From the NCBI GenBank assembly GCA_047624165.1, contig JBLHPD010000013.1, forward strand, positions 1 through 43,360: a stretch of DNA of 43,360 nucleotides. The letters run 5' to 3'. The stretch's first letter is position 1; each line of letters opens with the position of its first letter. Below the pieces are notes generated by a model that was not told the origin of the DNA, searched no databases, and was given only the letters and a program-made list of their open reading frames with translations. Shown one piece after another: positions 27,038 through 34,257 of this stretch. The position numbers and the translations under genes were made by a program. The stretch comes from Clostridium_AD sp047624165. Its GTDB lineage: Bacteria; Bacillota; Clostridia; Clostridiales; Clostridiaceae.

Positions 27038-27515
27038 GTCTAAGGTTCATGAAATATGAAATTTCTCCTGCGCGCCTTGCAATGTGAACTTGAAACGTGA
27101 AATTTGATTAAGAAATTCTAATCTTTTGCTCGTATAAAATTTCCTATCGCTCACATTCGCCGTCCTGGCTCAGGTTCGCTAGCCTGTCGTCCTGACAGGC
27201 TTACGGGAATTTTATGCTCGCAAAAGAAGAATTACTAAATCAAATTTCAATGTTTCAGCGTTTCTCATTGCAAGTCACTGTGGAGAAATTTCATATTATA
27301 TTAATAATAATCTTAGCCTGATTACGGGGATATTTCACAACATATGATATACTATTTGTCATGTTCGTACATGTTTATACTTTCATTATTTTAATTTGTC
27401 CTTATTAATAGAAATAATAATTTTATAGTGTAGACACAACCTGTCCAATTCATCTAAATCCGTTAGTGATTTTTAAAGTTGTTTATGACGAATTTTATGA
27501 AAGTTGCGAATTAAC
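27038..27515. other. Intergenic region after nadC
   Basis: It holds the family 1 palindromic element (27040-27316) and then about 200 nt of AT-rich sequence with no recognisable gene, terminator or RNA. Confidence 0.6.
27040..27316. repeat. Long palindromic intergenic element, family 1, full-length copy
   Basis: The 277 nt after nadC form one long interrupted inverted repeat. Matching arms include a 16-bp perfect pair (27053-27068 with 27282-27297), CTTGCAATG (27076-27084 with 27266-27274), a 12-bp pair (27098-27109 with 27238-27249) and an 18-nt pair with three mismatches (27124-27141 with 27208-27225). The GC-rich centre carries its own hairpin AGCCTGTC/GACAGGCT (27181-27203). A short relative lies at 41500-41612. 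No open frame is inside. It looks like a non-autonomous mobile or structured element. Confidence 0.75.
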
Positions 27516-27812
27516 TTACTTGGAGATTTTTGCAAGTGGTGGCATGAAAGCACAACCCAATGCAAACACAATTAAAGTGACAATTCTATAACTCACACTT
27601 CTATAATTCATACCAATAATACTACAGAAAGATAGTACTATCACGCTAAAAATAAATAATGAAATAATATAGAAAGCAATATGATTTTTTATATTAATAT
27701 TTCTTTCCAAAGCAGTCCATAATGCTTTGCTCCATCCAAATTTTATTGAGATTTTCATGAACAAAATAGTAGTCAAAAAATAAAGCACAATTTGAATTAC
27801 TAACCATAGCAT
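27516..27812 (-). CDS. Small membrane protein, unknown
   Basis: The 98-residue protein has three hydrophobic segments (about 3-20, 46-66, 75-92). The ATG is preceded on its strand by AAGGGGGAGTGAGT. I do not recognise the family. It is the leftmost minus-strand gene in a run of small genes separated by copies of a repeat of about 130 nt. The degenerate first copy of that repeat (27848-27970) lies just upstream of it. Confidence 0.6.
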   Translation of the reverse strand: MLWLVIQIVLYFLTTILFMKISIKFGWSKALWTALERNINIKNHIAFYIISLFIFSVIVLSFCSIIGMNYRSVSYRIVTLIVFALGCAFMPPLAKISK

Positions 27813-27847
27813 TACTCACTCCCCCTTTTATCTTGCTCTGCAATATT

Positions 27848-27970
27848 TTACGATTCCATCTTAATAATACCATAATTAGTATAAATATTAGAGATATCAT
27901 ACTCTTCCTGCCAGCATATTTTCCTAAGCTGTCACAATTAAAAATGCGTCGTAAAGTCTTCAATTGTACA
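27848..27970. repeat. Intergenic repeat R, copy 1 (degenerate)
   Basis: It shares with copies 3-5 the block around CTTAATAATACCATAATT, then AGAGATAT, TTTTCCTAAG and GTCACAA. The terminator hairpin at its right end is decayed (GCGTCGTAAAGTC in place of the usual stem). It lies between two minus-strand small membrane protein genes. Confidence 0.7.
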
Positions 27971-28027
27971 TTAATCGAAGATTTATCATTTATTCACTAG
28001 TTTTGAATAATAAAGAATAAGTACGGT

Positions 28028-28237
28028 CTATTTATTTCCTTGAGTATTGTTTTTAATGGCATCAACTATTATTGTTGTGCATATTACTACAATTGCACAA
28101 AGTATCGATATAGCAGTAACTGCAAGGCCTGCATCTGAGGTTCCTGAACCACCTAAAGCACTACCAACCATTATGGATAGGACTTCAACAACCCCAAAAA
28201 CTGTAAATCCTAATATTAAATAGCCATAAAGTTTCAT
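28028..28237 (-). CDS. Small two-helix membrane protein, unknown
   Basis: This is a 69-residue protein with two membrane helices (about 3-22 and 33-56) linked by a Gly/Ser-rich turn (GSALGGSGTSDAG). The ATG at 28237 follows AACAGGAGGTATTATAAA on its strand, so I use it rather than the longer frame reaching 28333, whose extra 32 residues have no ribosome site. The family is not recognised. The glycine-rich turn and small size could suggest a bacteriocin-like or stress peptide, but nothing nearby supports that. Confidence 0.6.
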   Translation of the reverse strand: MKLYGYLILGFTVFGVVEVLSIMVGSALGGSGTSDAGLAVTAISILCAIVVICTTIIVDAIKNNTQGNK

Positions 28238-28602
28238 TTTATAATACCTCCTGTTGTGGCAATTTATTTTACAAGTTCGACACAAATATTTATTTAAGTA
28301 TACCATTATTACCGTAAATTGGGTATAATCCATGAATGTATGACTTTAAGTAAAAAAAAATTCTAATAATATTTTTATCTGATTATGTTAACAAAAGTAT
28401 ATATTGCGTAAAATGAATTTTAGAATTACTTGGCGACGTGAACGCATTGGAGCAATATATACTTTTCGTTATAGTATAATCTAGGGAAAAAATAGGTAGT
28501 CTACTTTATTTATACTGGGGTTAATGTTATAATATACCATGTTAATGCGGTTTAAGTATCCCATAAAGGTAAGACGATAAAGTGTACAAGGGTGGAATTC
28601 TA
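28238..28602. other. Intergenic region between divergent small genes
   Basis: It holds the short family 2 palindromic element (28393-28466). Otherwise it is AT-rich, with possible -10 sequences (TATAAT at 28476-28481) but no clear complete promoter. Confidence 0.5.
28393..28466. repeat. Palindromic element, family 2, short (internally deleted) copy
   Basis: A 15-bp perfect terminal inverted repeat (28393-28407 with 28452-28466) encloses 44 nt. Left end, TTAGAATTACTT block and right end closely match the corresponding parts of the 190-nt element at 39719-39908, with the middle missing. Confidence 0.72.
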
Positions 28603-29376
28603 ATGAAAAAACAAAATCTACTAATAATAGCGTTAATAATAAGTTTGCTGTTTGGTGCTTACAGTTTTATTGGTTTAAAGCAGCGAGAAAAAACTGCAAA
28701 TGAATTATTTAAATACACATTGTCCCAGGCTCAATTTTGTTTTGCACAGGATTATACTAAAATGAAGGATGATGATAAAAATTATTATTATAGATTGGTA
28801 GCCTCTCACTTATATACAGCTTTATCTACATTAGATTTAACTTCATATGGTAAGAGTGAGAACCACAACGAGTTATCTAGTGCAATATATGAGCTTTATT
28901 ATTGTATTACAGAAATTAATACTACAAATAGCAGATGGAAAGCAGTCACAGAAAAACGGGTAGCTATATATAAGTATTTAACGTATATTGGCAATGATAC
29001 TAATGATAAAAACAGTTGCGATGCACTTTCTAGACTTGCAAATAATTTGCGCGCAGGTGTTGAAGATGTTGTAATTAATTATGAAGGCACCAGTCAAAAT
29101 TGGCATGTAGGTTATAAAATTGATGGTAATAAAAACTCACATAACACTTATTATACATTTAAGTACACTGGGAAAGAAGGTAACTTAGTAAAAGATGTAA
29201 AATACTCAATAGATACAAGGAATGAAGGAGAAGAGGGTGAATTCAAAATGGATAATACCATGATTCACACGGGCAAGCTGATGCTGCCCACTGGATTCCC
29301 GAAACCTACTGATAGAGATATGATAGTTAAAATAGAATGGAATGGAAAAAAAGAGTCGTTAATATTAGAAAAGTAA
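28603..29376 (+). CDS. Membrane-anchored extracytoplasmic protein, unknown
   Basis: The 257-residue protein has one N-terminal hydrophobic helix (NLLIIALIISLLFGAYSFI, about 4-22) that would serve as uncleaved signal or anchor. A helical region follows to about 150 and then a beta-rich tail with GKLMLPTGFPKPTDRDMIVKI. ATG 28603 is preceded by AAGGGTGGA; a GTG seven codons earlier lacks a ribosome site. It is the only plus-strand gene in this accessory block. Its stop is directly followed by repeat copy 2. I do not recognise the family. Confidence 0.65.
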   Translation: MKKQNLLIIALIISLLFGAYSFIGLKQREKTANELFKYTLSQAQFCFAQDYTKMKDDDKNYYYRLVASHLYTALSTLDLTSYGKSENHNELSSAIYELYYCITEINTTNSRWKAVTEKRVAIYKYLTYIGNDTNDKNSCDALSRLANNLRAGVEDVVINYEGTSQNWHVGYKIDGNKNSHNTYYTFKYTGKEGNLVKDVKYSIDTRNEGEEGEFKMDNTMIHTGKLMLPTGFPKPTDRDMIVKIEWNGKKESLILEK

Positions 29377-29472
29377 ATATAAAATTAGAGATATTCTAAT
29401 CTTCATGCCCGTATGTTTTCATAAGTCGTCACAACTAAAAACGCCACAAACTTTTATTGTTTGTGACGTCTA
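29372..29472. repeat. Intergenic repeat R, copy 2 (left end missing)
   Basis: This copy starts within AAATATAAAATTAGAGAT and runs to the hairpin 29441-29451 with 29459-29469 (11 positions, one mismatch, loop TTTTATT). The left block of the full repeat is absent where the plus-strand gene ends. On the minus strand the stem is followed by TTTTTA, a terminator for the MerR gene. Confidence 0.8.
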
Positions 29473-29505
29473 AAATGAATGTTGCGACATAAATGCAAAT
29501 GAAGA

Positions 29506-30315
29506 TTATTTTTTTATCAAAGGTATTTGTAATTCAGTAAGCCATTCATCTTCGTTTTCTTTATTCCAAATACCATCGATAAAGTTTTCGCGTGGACTAT
29601 CAACAATTACATATCCATTATCTTCACTCCACTTAAAAGCAAAGGCATATGCCTTTGCAAGTCCAGCATATGCACCCTTGTGCATAACGGAAACTGCAGA
29701 CACACTTTCAATCTTTTTAAATTTAATATCGCCAGTTTCTTTACCCATTTTTTCTACCGCTTCGCAGAATTCAATGTTAATATCTTTATCTTTGTATTCA
29801 TTATCAAGATACTTGATGAAGCAGTAATTAGGAACAGTACATTTCAATTCAGGATTTGCAGCAGTAATCTCTTCTCCAATCTCCGGTATGAGTTCAAAAT
29901 AAGAGTCATAACTTGGCACTGTCATCCTCTTTGAATAGACAATACACTCTGGTATTTCTTTTAAAATCGCTTGATAATTCATAACTAACTCATCCTCTTT
30001 CCCTTGTAATATAAATTCAATTCGAGAGAGCTGTGTATTACTTTCAGCGATAGTATCTTCAATTTCACTTTTTCGTTTTTCCAAAATTAAGTCTATACAG
30101 TGTCCAGATATAATCAGCTTGATTTCATCAATTGATAAACCAATTTGGCGAAAAGACTGAATTTTGTGAAGTTCTACCAACTGTTTCGTTGTATAAAAAC
30201 GATAGTTTGTTTCCTCATCCACAAATTCTGGTTTTAATAAATCAATTTCATCATAATACCTTAATGCTTTTACTGTAGTTTTCGTAAGTTTAGAAAATTC
30301 GCCTATTCGAAACAT
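29506..30315 (-). CDS. MerR-family regulator with GyrI-like effector domain (BmrR type)
   Basis: The 269-residue protein has an N-terminal MerR winged helix (FRIGEFSKLTKTTVKALRYYDEIDLLKP, then YRFYTTKQLVELHKIQSFRQIGLSIDEIKLI), a dimerising helix (about 75-110) and a C-terminal GyrI-like ligand-binding domain (from about 120, ending IWNKENEDEWLTELQIPL). BmrR-type proteins bind amphipathic drugs or lipids and activate efflux genes by untwisting a long-spacer promoter. No efflux pump is adjacent, so the target is unknown. I use ATG 30315, eight bases after AAGGAG; a GTG two codons earlier is too close to that site. Confidence 0.88.
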   Translation of the reverse strand: MFRIGEFSKLTKTTVKALRYYDEIDLLKPEFVDEETNYRFYTTKQLVELHKIQSFRQIGLSIDEIKLIISGHCIDLILEKRKSEIEDTIAESNTQLSRIEFILQGKEDELVMNYQAILKEIPECIVYSKRMTVPSYDSYFELIPEIGEEITAANPELKCTVPNYCFIKYLDNEYKDKDINIEFCEAVEKMGKETGDIKFKKIESVSAVSVMHKGAYAGLAKAYAFAFKWSEDNGYVIVDSPRENFIDGIWNKENEDEWLTELQIPLIKK

Positions 30316-30419
30316 ATCCACATCTCCTTTCCTTGTAAATTAAGATTACAGTATCCTCTAAAGGGAGTGTCAATAGGTCTTTTTATATTATTATAGAAAT
30401 AAATTTAATTCGCTTTTTT

Positions 30420-30554
30420 TACGATTTCGTCTTAACAATACCATAATTTAGTAAAAATATAAAGATTAGAGATATTCTATTCTTTATATTCGCATGTTTT
30501 CCTAAGTCGTCACAAGTAAAAACGCCACAAACCTTTATTGTTTGTGACGTCTAA
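30420..30554. repeat. Intergenic repeat R, copy 3 (complete)
   Basis: A full copy: block ACGATTTCGTCTTAACAATA, the segment AGATTAGAGATATTCTATTCT that is nearly a hairpin, TTTTCCTAAGTCGTCACAA, and the right hairpin 30522-30532 with 30540-30550. It lies between the MerR gene start and the stop of the next minus-strand gene. Confidence 0.85.
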
Positions 30555-30569
30555 CAAGAATATTGTTCA

Positions 30570-31130
30570 TCATTGAAATAAAACTTTTAACATCTCATCA
30601 GTAATATCAATATCATTTTTATCATAAAAATTGATGTCCCTAGTTTCAGGATATACATTTTGTGTTTCGTTTGGAACTGTGCAATAGGCTATAAAATATT
30701 CCTGCTGTGGGATACTAATTTTATATTCCTTGTTTTCCAATGTTACTTTTGTATATGCAATTTTCATATTAGGATTTTTACCTTTCAAAATAAGACATTT
30801 GCCCTTATTTGTTTTATATATTTTATCTCTAAAAGAAGCATCGCCACCTCCTGTGGCTTCAATTTTATATTTATTATTAATACCTTTGGTTAATTCTGCG
30901 TCGCCCAAAGTGTTATTAGTCATAAATAAAATATATTTTTTATTATCAAGATTTAATTCCTGTTTAATATCAATATTGTTATATATCACTGTAGGTCTGT
31001 TAACAAATTGCTTTATATTATACTCTAATTGTTTTTTATTATCTGAAATTTTATATGTTCTTGAATATGAAAATACTATGCCAACAATTATAAGTACACA
31101 TAACAACAACATTATAAATTTTTTTTTCAT
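30570..31130 (-). CDS. Membrane-anchored protein, unknown
   Basis: The 186-residue protein has one N-terminal helix (KKKFIMLLLCVLIIVGIVF, about 2-20) and an extracytoplasmic, beta-rich remainder. I start at ATG 31130, preceded on its strand by AAAAGGAGGGG; the frame upstream lacks a ribosome site. The stretch ATGGGDASFRDKIYKTNKGK and a cysteine in IAYCTVPN are visible, but I do not recognise the family. Repeat copy 3 supplies a terminator 15-50 nt after its stop, and copy 4 lies upstream. Confidence 0.65.
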   Translation of the reverse strand: MKKKFIMLLLCVLIIVGIVFSYSRTYKISDNKKQLEYNIKQFVNRPTVIYNNIDIKQELNLDNKKYILFMTNNTLGDAELTKGINNKYKIEATGGGDASFRDKIYKTNKGKCLILKGKNPNMKIAYTKVTLENKEYKISIPQQEYFIAYCTVPNETQNVYPETRDINFYDKNDIDITDEMLKVLFQ

Positions 31131-31163
31131 AGTGAATCCCCTCCTTTTTAGGTACGGCATATT

Positions 31164-31298
31164 TTACAATTTAATCCTAATAATACCATAATTTAGTACA
31201 AATATAAAATTAAAGATGCTCTAATCTTCATGTCCGCATGTTTTCCTAACTCGTCACAAGTAAAAATGCCACAAACTTTTATTGATTGTGACGTCTAA
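31164..31298. repeat. Intergenic repeat R, copy 4 (complete)
   Basis: A full copy with left block around CCTAATAATACCATAATTTAG, the CTAATCTTCATGTCCGCATG segment, and right hairpin 31266-31276 with 31284-31294, which has one more mismatch than copies 2, 3 and 5. It lies between two minus-strand genes. Confidence 0.83.
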
Positions 31299-31325
31299 AA
31301 AGAACATTCCGAATCACTTAAATTT

Positions 31326-31502
31326 TTATGGATTTGTAACTTTCGACGATAAGATATGCCCACACTTTGTACAAATATCAGAAACAATTCCCGATCCATC
31401 ATAATAAAATTTATCAGTTCGCCTCATGGTAACATAACCGCTTAATTTTCCTTCTCTAATATCGCTACATCCACATATTGGACATTTTTTAGTGGTTTCC
31501 AT
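31326..31502 (-). CDS. Small zinc-ribbon protein
   Basis: This 58-residue protein has two zinc-knuckle pairs, CPICGC (Cys7/Cys10, with Cys12) and CTKCGH (Cys44/Cys47), and little else. Such proteins bind zinc and sometimes nucleic acid, but no specific role can be assigned. The ATG follows TAGGGAGGGGTAATT on its strand, a strong ribosome site. Repeat copy 4 provides its terminator 30 nt downstream. The gene belongs to the run of small minus-strand genes. Confidence 0.78.
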   Translation of the reverse strand: METTKKCPICGCSDIREGKLSGYVTMRRTDKFYYDGSGIVSDICTKCGHILSSKVTNP

Positions 31503-31548
31503 AATTACCCCTCCCTATATTTTAAAATAATAATTCACATTTTTTTAC

Positions 31549-31587
31549 AAAGACCCACTAACTCAGAAATTGATTTAGTGGGTCTTT
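31549..31587. terminator. Bidirectional 13-bp terminator
   Basis: AAAGACCCACTAA (31549-31561) pairs perfectly with 31575-31587. A T run lies on the minus side (TGTAAAAAAA on the plus strand), so it should end transcription of the membrane protein gene at 31684-31974. Confidence 0.87.
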
Positions 31588-31683
31588 TAAGATTATTCCG
31601 AAGTTAACATCAAAAAAATTAATTAATGCATACTCCTTATTAATTATTCTTTTTAGCATGTCTAATTTTTAAACAATACAATA

Positions 31684-31974
31684 TTAAAAAGTGGTGTTTA
31701 TCCTATTCTTATTTCCTTTTTTTATTATAAAAATACCTAAAAAAATAAGAGCGATACTATAAATAAGCCAAAAAGAAATCACAAAAAATATATTTATATA
31801 GCTAAAATTCATTTTACCAATAGTTGTTATACTGTTTGAATCAATAATTGTCCGTTCTTTATTATTTAAAATAGCGTGTGCAAAATTAAAAGCAATGTAT
31901 CCAAATTGACAGATGGCATACATAATTATAATATAGCCTAATAAATACAATTTTCCTCTAATTATTTTAAACAT
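31684..31974 (-). CDS. Small two-helix membrane protein, unknown
   Basis: The 96-residue protein has two long hydrophobic segments (about 10-32 and 60-86) and a basic tail (KKGNKNRINTTF). The ATG is preceded by GAGGGGAATGTTTATCT on its strand. I do not recognise the family. Unlike its neighbours it ends in an ordinary GC-rich terminator rather than in a repeat copy. Confidence 0.6.
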   Translation of the reverse strand: MFKIIRGKLYLLGYIIIMYAICQFGYIAFNFAHAILNNKERTIIDSNSITTIGKMNFSYINIFFVISFWLIYSIALIFLGIFIIKKGNKNRINTTF

Positions 31975-32099
31975 AGATAAACATTCCCCTCTAATTATTA
32001 ATTTTATGTATAGTATTGAAAATACTAAATTCGTAGTATTTTACAAGTTTGATGCACTTTATGAAAGATACGACTTAACTGTATATAAAATTAATTGTT

Positions 32100-32459
32100 T
32101 TATTTACAGTTTATCTTATAATTTCCAATAAAATTAGTATAAGTCGCTGAAAGCACATATTCTCCTTCATTATCCAAGTATACTTGTTTTACGGAATTTT
32201 TATTGGGCTCAAAGTTTTCTATTGCTTTTCCATTTGAATTAGTTAATGTTAATTTTAGAGTTCCTTCTTTAACCGAAGAATTATAGGTGAATTTAATTTT
32301 TTCACCTTTTTTAGCATTAAAAGTTATTTCAGAATTGCTACTTTTTTTAGAAGTAATATTATCTTTCATAGACCCCAAATTGGAGAAGTCTGAAATAATT
32401 ATTCCTATATAAATACATACTATAACAATAGCTACAATTGCGACTAGAGCTTTTTTCAT
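32100..32459 (-). CDS. Small exported or membrane-anchored beta-domain protein, unknown
   Basis: The 119-residue protein has an N-terminal hydrophobic helix (KKALVAIVAIVIVCIYIGIII) followed by a domain of about 75 residues predicted as a beta sandwich (ITFNAKKGEKIKFTYNSS, TLKLTLTNSNGKAI, YVLSATYTNFIGNYKINC). I use ATG 32459, after GAAGGGTGC on its strand; a GTG three codons earlier overlaps that site. No lipobox is present. Repeat copy 5 lies 40 nt upstream. Confidence 0.63.
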   Translation of the reverse strand: MKKALVAIVAIVIVCIYIGIIISDFSNLGSMKDNITSKKSSNSEITFNAKKGEKIKFTYNSSVKEGTLKLTLTNSNGKAIENFEPNKNSVKQVYLDNEGEYVLSATYTNFIGNYKINCK

Positions 32460-32498
32460 TCTTAGCACCCTTCTTTTCTTTTCTTATAACGTATTAAA

Positions 32499-32625
32499 TA
32501 ACGATTCCGTCTTAATAATACCATAATTTAGTATATATATAAAGATTAGAGATATCCTAATCTTCATATATTCCTAAGTCATCACAACTAAAAACGCCAC
32601 AAACTTTTATTGTTTGTGACGTATA
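32499..32625. repeat. Intergenic repeat R, copy 5 (complete)
   Basis: A full copy with left block CGATTCCGTCTTAATAATA, a perfect hairpin AGATTAG/CTAATCT (within 32543-32563) and right hairpin 32594-32604 with 32612-32622. It lies between the start of the beta-domain gene and the hydrolase remnant. Confidence 0.85.
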
Positions 32626-32725
32626 ACACGAAAAGACTGTCTTAACTTACATTATAAATATCTGTAGCGTAGACTAAAAAAGTAATAATTATTAAAAAGA
32701 AAAATGAAAAAAACAAAATAGGCGT

Positions 32726-32968
32726 ATCACTTTGTTAGTGTGCCTTTAAAATGAATTTGACATTGATCTGTTTTTTCAGCCACTGTCTGAAAAATTGTAG
32801 TTGTTCTTCGGTGTGGAAATAGTGTTCTCCTTGCTCCATTACTTGTAACTCAAAATTGAAGCGTTTTGCAAACGCAGCTACCACATCAAATTCACATAAG
32901 TTATCTTCTGAGACAGGACGTCGAATAAGCGTGTTAGGAAATTTTTCATGGAATAAACTTAGATTCTG
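32726..32968 (-). pseudogene. 3' remnant of an alpha/beta hydrolase gene
   Basis: An 80-codon frame with no start codon, bounded upstream by TAA at 32969-32971, encodes the C-terminal third of a small alpha/beta hydrolase. It has the segment EFDVVAAFAKRFNFELQVME and GEHYFHTEEQLQFFRQWL, which contains the usual catalytic histidine. The nucleophile (GxSxG) and N-terminal core are missing, and only 70 nt separate the fragment from the next gene, so the deletion is real and not a frameshift. It is non-functional as it stands and marks a rearrangement next to the putative selenoprotein gene. Confidence 0.7.
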
Positions 32969-33040
32969 TTAACGAATGCTCTACTATCAGAACAACCAAG
33001 ATGCCGAACCTTCATGATTTAATTATGAATACTACAATAT

Positions 33041-33331
33041 TTATAACCTGACACCTTTGACTCCAAATATGGCTCCGAAAAACAGTATTTCTGACTTCTG
33101 ATATACATGTATATCACTATTTAAGATCAGGCTTTTATGAAGGTAGACCTTCACCTCGTTATATTCCATTAAAATATATTGGTCCAAATTAGAACAATTT
33201 TTCTGAGTCTCAATCCAGAGACTTCTTGTAGGTGTGCCTCCTCAACCACAAGAATTTAATACTGACTTAATTACCAAAACAGAATTTTGTTTTTTTATAG
33301 AATTAATTGCTTTATCATCGATAGTTAACAT
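33041..33331 (-). CDS. Putative HesB-like (CC/Se motif family) selenoprotein with in-frame TGA
   Basis: Read through one TGA (33242-33244, codon 30), this frame gives 96 residues from an ATG with AGAGGTG ahead of it. The TGA falls in SCG-TGA-GGTP, the place of the redox-active Cys or Sec in the HesB-like/CC-Se motif family. The frame stays open for 66 more codons with a family-like tail (VKVYLHKSLIL, then FGAIFGVKGVRL). Downstream of the TGA, 33206-33211 pairs with 33218-33223 (6 bp) around loop UGGAUU on the transcript, with 24 nt between TGA and loop. This fits bacterial SECIS rules (G in the first two loop positions, 16-37 nt spacing). A promoter and palindrome precede it. The alternative, a nonsense-mutated Cys or Trp codon, remains possible; I cannot see selAB here. 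Function of the family is unknown. Confidence 0.7.
33206..33223 (-). promoter_or_regulatory. Candidate bacterial SECIS hairpin
   Basis: On the transcript AGUCUC-UGGAUU-GAGACU forms a perfect 6-bp stem with a 6-nt loop having G at its second position. It begins 18 nt after the in-frame UGA. The hairpin is also coding sequence (codons 37-42), as is normal for bacterial SECIS elements. Confidence 0.55.
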
Positions 33332-33342
33332 AAAACACCTCT

Positions 33343-33400
33343 ATACCCATAGTAGGTATACCTATATTTATATTCTAATCTCAAAGTGTATAAATGTCAA
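33343..33400 (-). promoter_or_regulatory. Promoter and CsoR/CstR-like operator of the putative selenoprotein gene
   Basis: On the minus strand TTGACA (33395-33400) and TAGAAT (33372-33377) are exactly 17 nt apart, a near-consensus sigma-A promoter. Just downstream of the expected start, ATACCC-ATAGT-AGGTAT (33343-33359, plus strand) is a near-palindrome of the type bound by CsoR/CstR-family copper- or persulfide-sensing repressors. A perfect AGGTATACCT palindrome (33354-33363) overlaps it. Confidence 0.6.
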
Positions 33401-33423
33401 TTAGCAATAGAGGGCTCGTAACT

Positions 33424-34257
33424 TCATTTTAAGGCATTATTAATATAATCTTTTAGCCTATCATTCCAAGGCGGAATTTCAATGCCCAGGGAGTATTTTA
33501 TATGGGAATTATCCACACAGGTATAATTAGAATCTTTAATGAGATTGGATAAGAGTTTATCAGAGCTTACAATCAATGGAATATTAAGCTTACCCAATTC
33601 TATTATACTATTTATTAGGAGTGATTTCGATAAGCATCCTTCATTAGTATAGTTATATATCCCATATTTATCAGTAGCTAGAAGCATCTGAATGACTATA
33701 GTTAAATCTTCAATATAAGTTACGGATAGGGTAGGATTTGAAAATAGATAAATTGCTGTATGTTTACCATTTATGAGTTTCCTAATTAAACAATCATTGC
33801 CTCCGAATATGGTTGAGGTACGAAGAATAAAATATTTTTCGCAAATAGTTTGTATTAATTCTTCTCCTCCGAGTTTACTCTTGCTATATACGTTTACGGG
33901 GTTACATTCATCAATTTCATTGTAAGGCGATGATTTAATATCTCCGTATACGTCTGCGCTAGATAGGTATACTAATGGTATATTAAGTGAATTGCAACAA
34001 TTAGCAATGTTCAAAGTCCCAACAGTGTTTATGCTATAGGCTAAAGACTCATTGTACTCACATATATATTTACTTGTTAATGCTGCAGTATGAATTACAG
34101 CATCAGGTTTTAATTCGATCAGAGTTTTCTCAGTGGCTATTTTATCAATTATATTAAGCTTAGATTTATCTAATCCATATACAACATGTGATTTTGACAA
34201 GACGTTACAAAGATAAGTTCCGATATTACCTTTTGCTCCAGTTATTAAAATTTTCAT
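33424..34257 (-). CDS. NAD-dependent epimerase/reductase, RmlD-like
   Basis: The 277-residue short-chain dehydrogenase-type protein has the nucleotide-binding loop GAKGNIG (7-13), the TAALTSK segment after strand 4, SSADVYGD and the catalytic YSKSK. Its pattern is closest to dTDP-4-dehydrorhamnose reductase (RmlD) and related NDP-sugar enzymes. Other rml or polysaccharide genes are absent nearby, so the sugar substrate is unknown. ATG 34257 follows CAGGAGGTATTT on its strand; the longer frame to 34278 lacks a ribosome site. Confidence 0.82.
   Translation of the reverse strand: MKILITGAKGNIGTYLCNVLSKSHVVYGLDKSKLNIIDKIATEKTLIELKPDAVIHTAALTSKYICEYNESLAYSINTVGTLNIANCCNSLNIPLVYLSSADVYGDIKSSPYNEIDECNPVNVYSKSKLGGEELIQTICEKYFILRTSTIFGGNDCLIRKLINGKHTAIYLFSNPTLSVTYIEDLTIVIQMLLATDKYGIYNYTNEGCLSKSLLINSIIELGKLNIPLIVSSDKLLSNLIKDSNYTCVDNSHIKYSLGIEIPPWNDRLKDYINNALK

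Noticed and set aside
27694..27963. Minus-strand frame of 89 codons
   Set aside because: Runs through degenerate repeat copy 1 and overlaps the better-supported gene 27516-27812 in another frame.
30730..31191. Plus-strand frame of 153 codons
   Set aside because: Lies opposite the membrane-anchored protein at 30570-31130 and has the hydrophobic composition typical of antisense AT-rich frames; no ribosome site.
27848..32625. Integron attC sites
   Set aside because: The spaced repeats recall attC, but the core sites RYYYAAC/GTTRRRY are not conserved between copies and no integrase is in the window.
27848..32625. CRISPR array
   Set aside because: Repeats are about 130 nt, imperfect and separated by genes, with no cas genes.
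32972..33040. Short frame with ATG near 33014 on the minus strand (VRHLGCSDSRAFVNRI)
   Set aside because: Under 20 codons, without a ribosome site, in the junction between a gene remnant and the selenoprotein candidate; not supportable as a gene.
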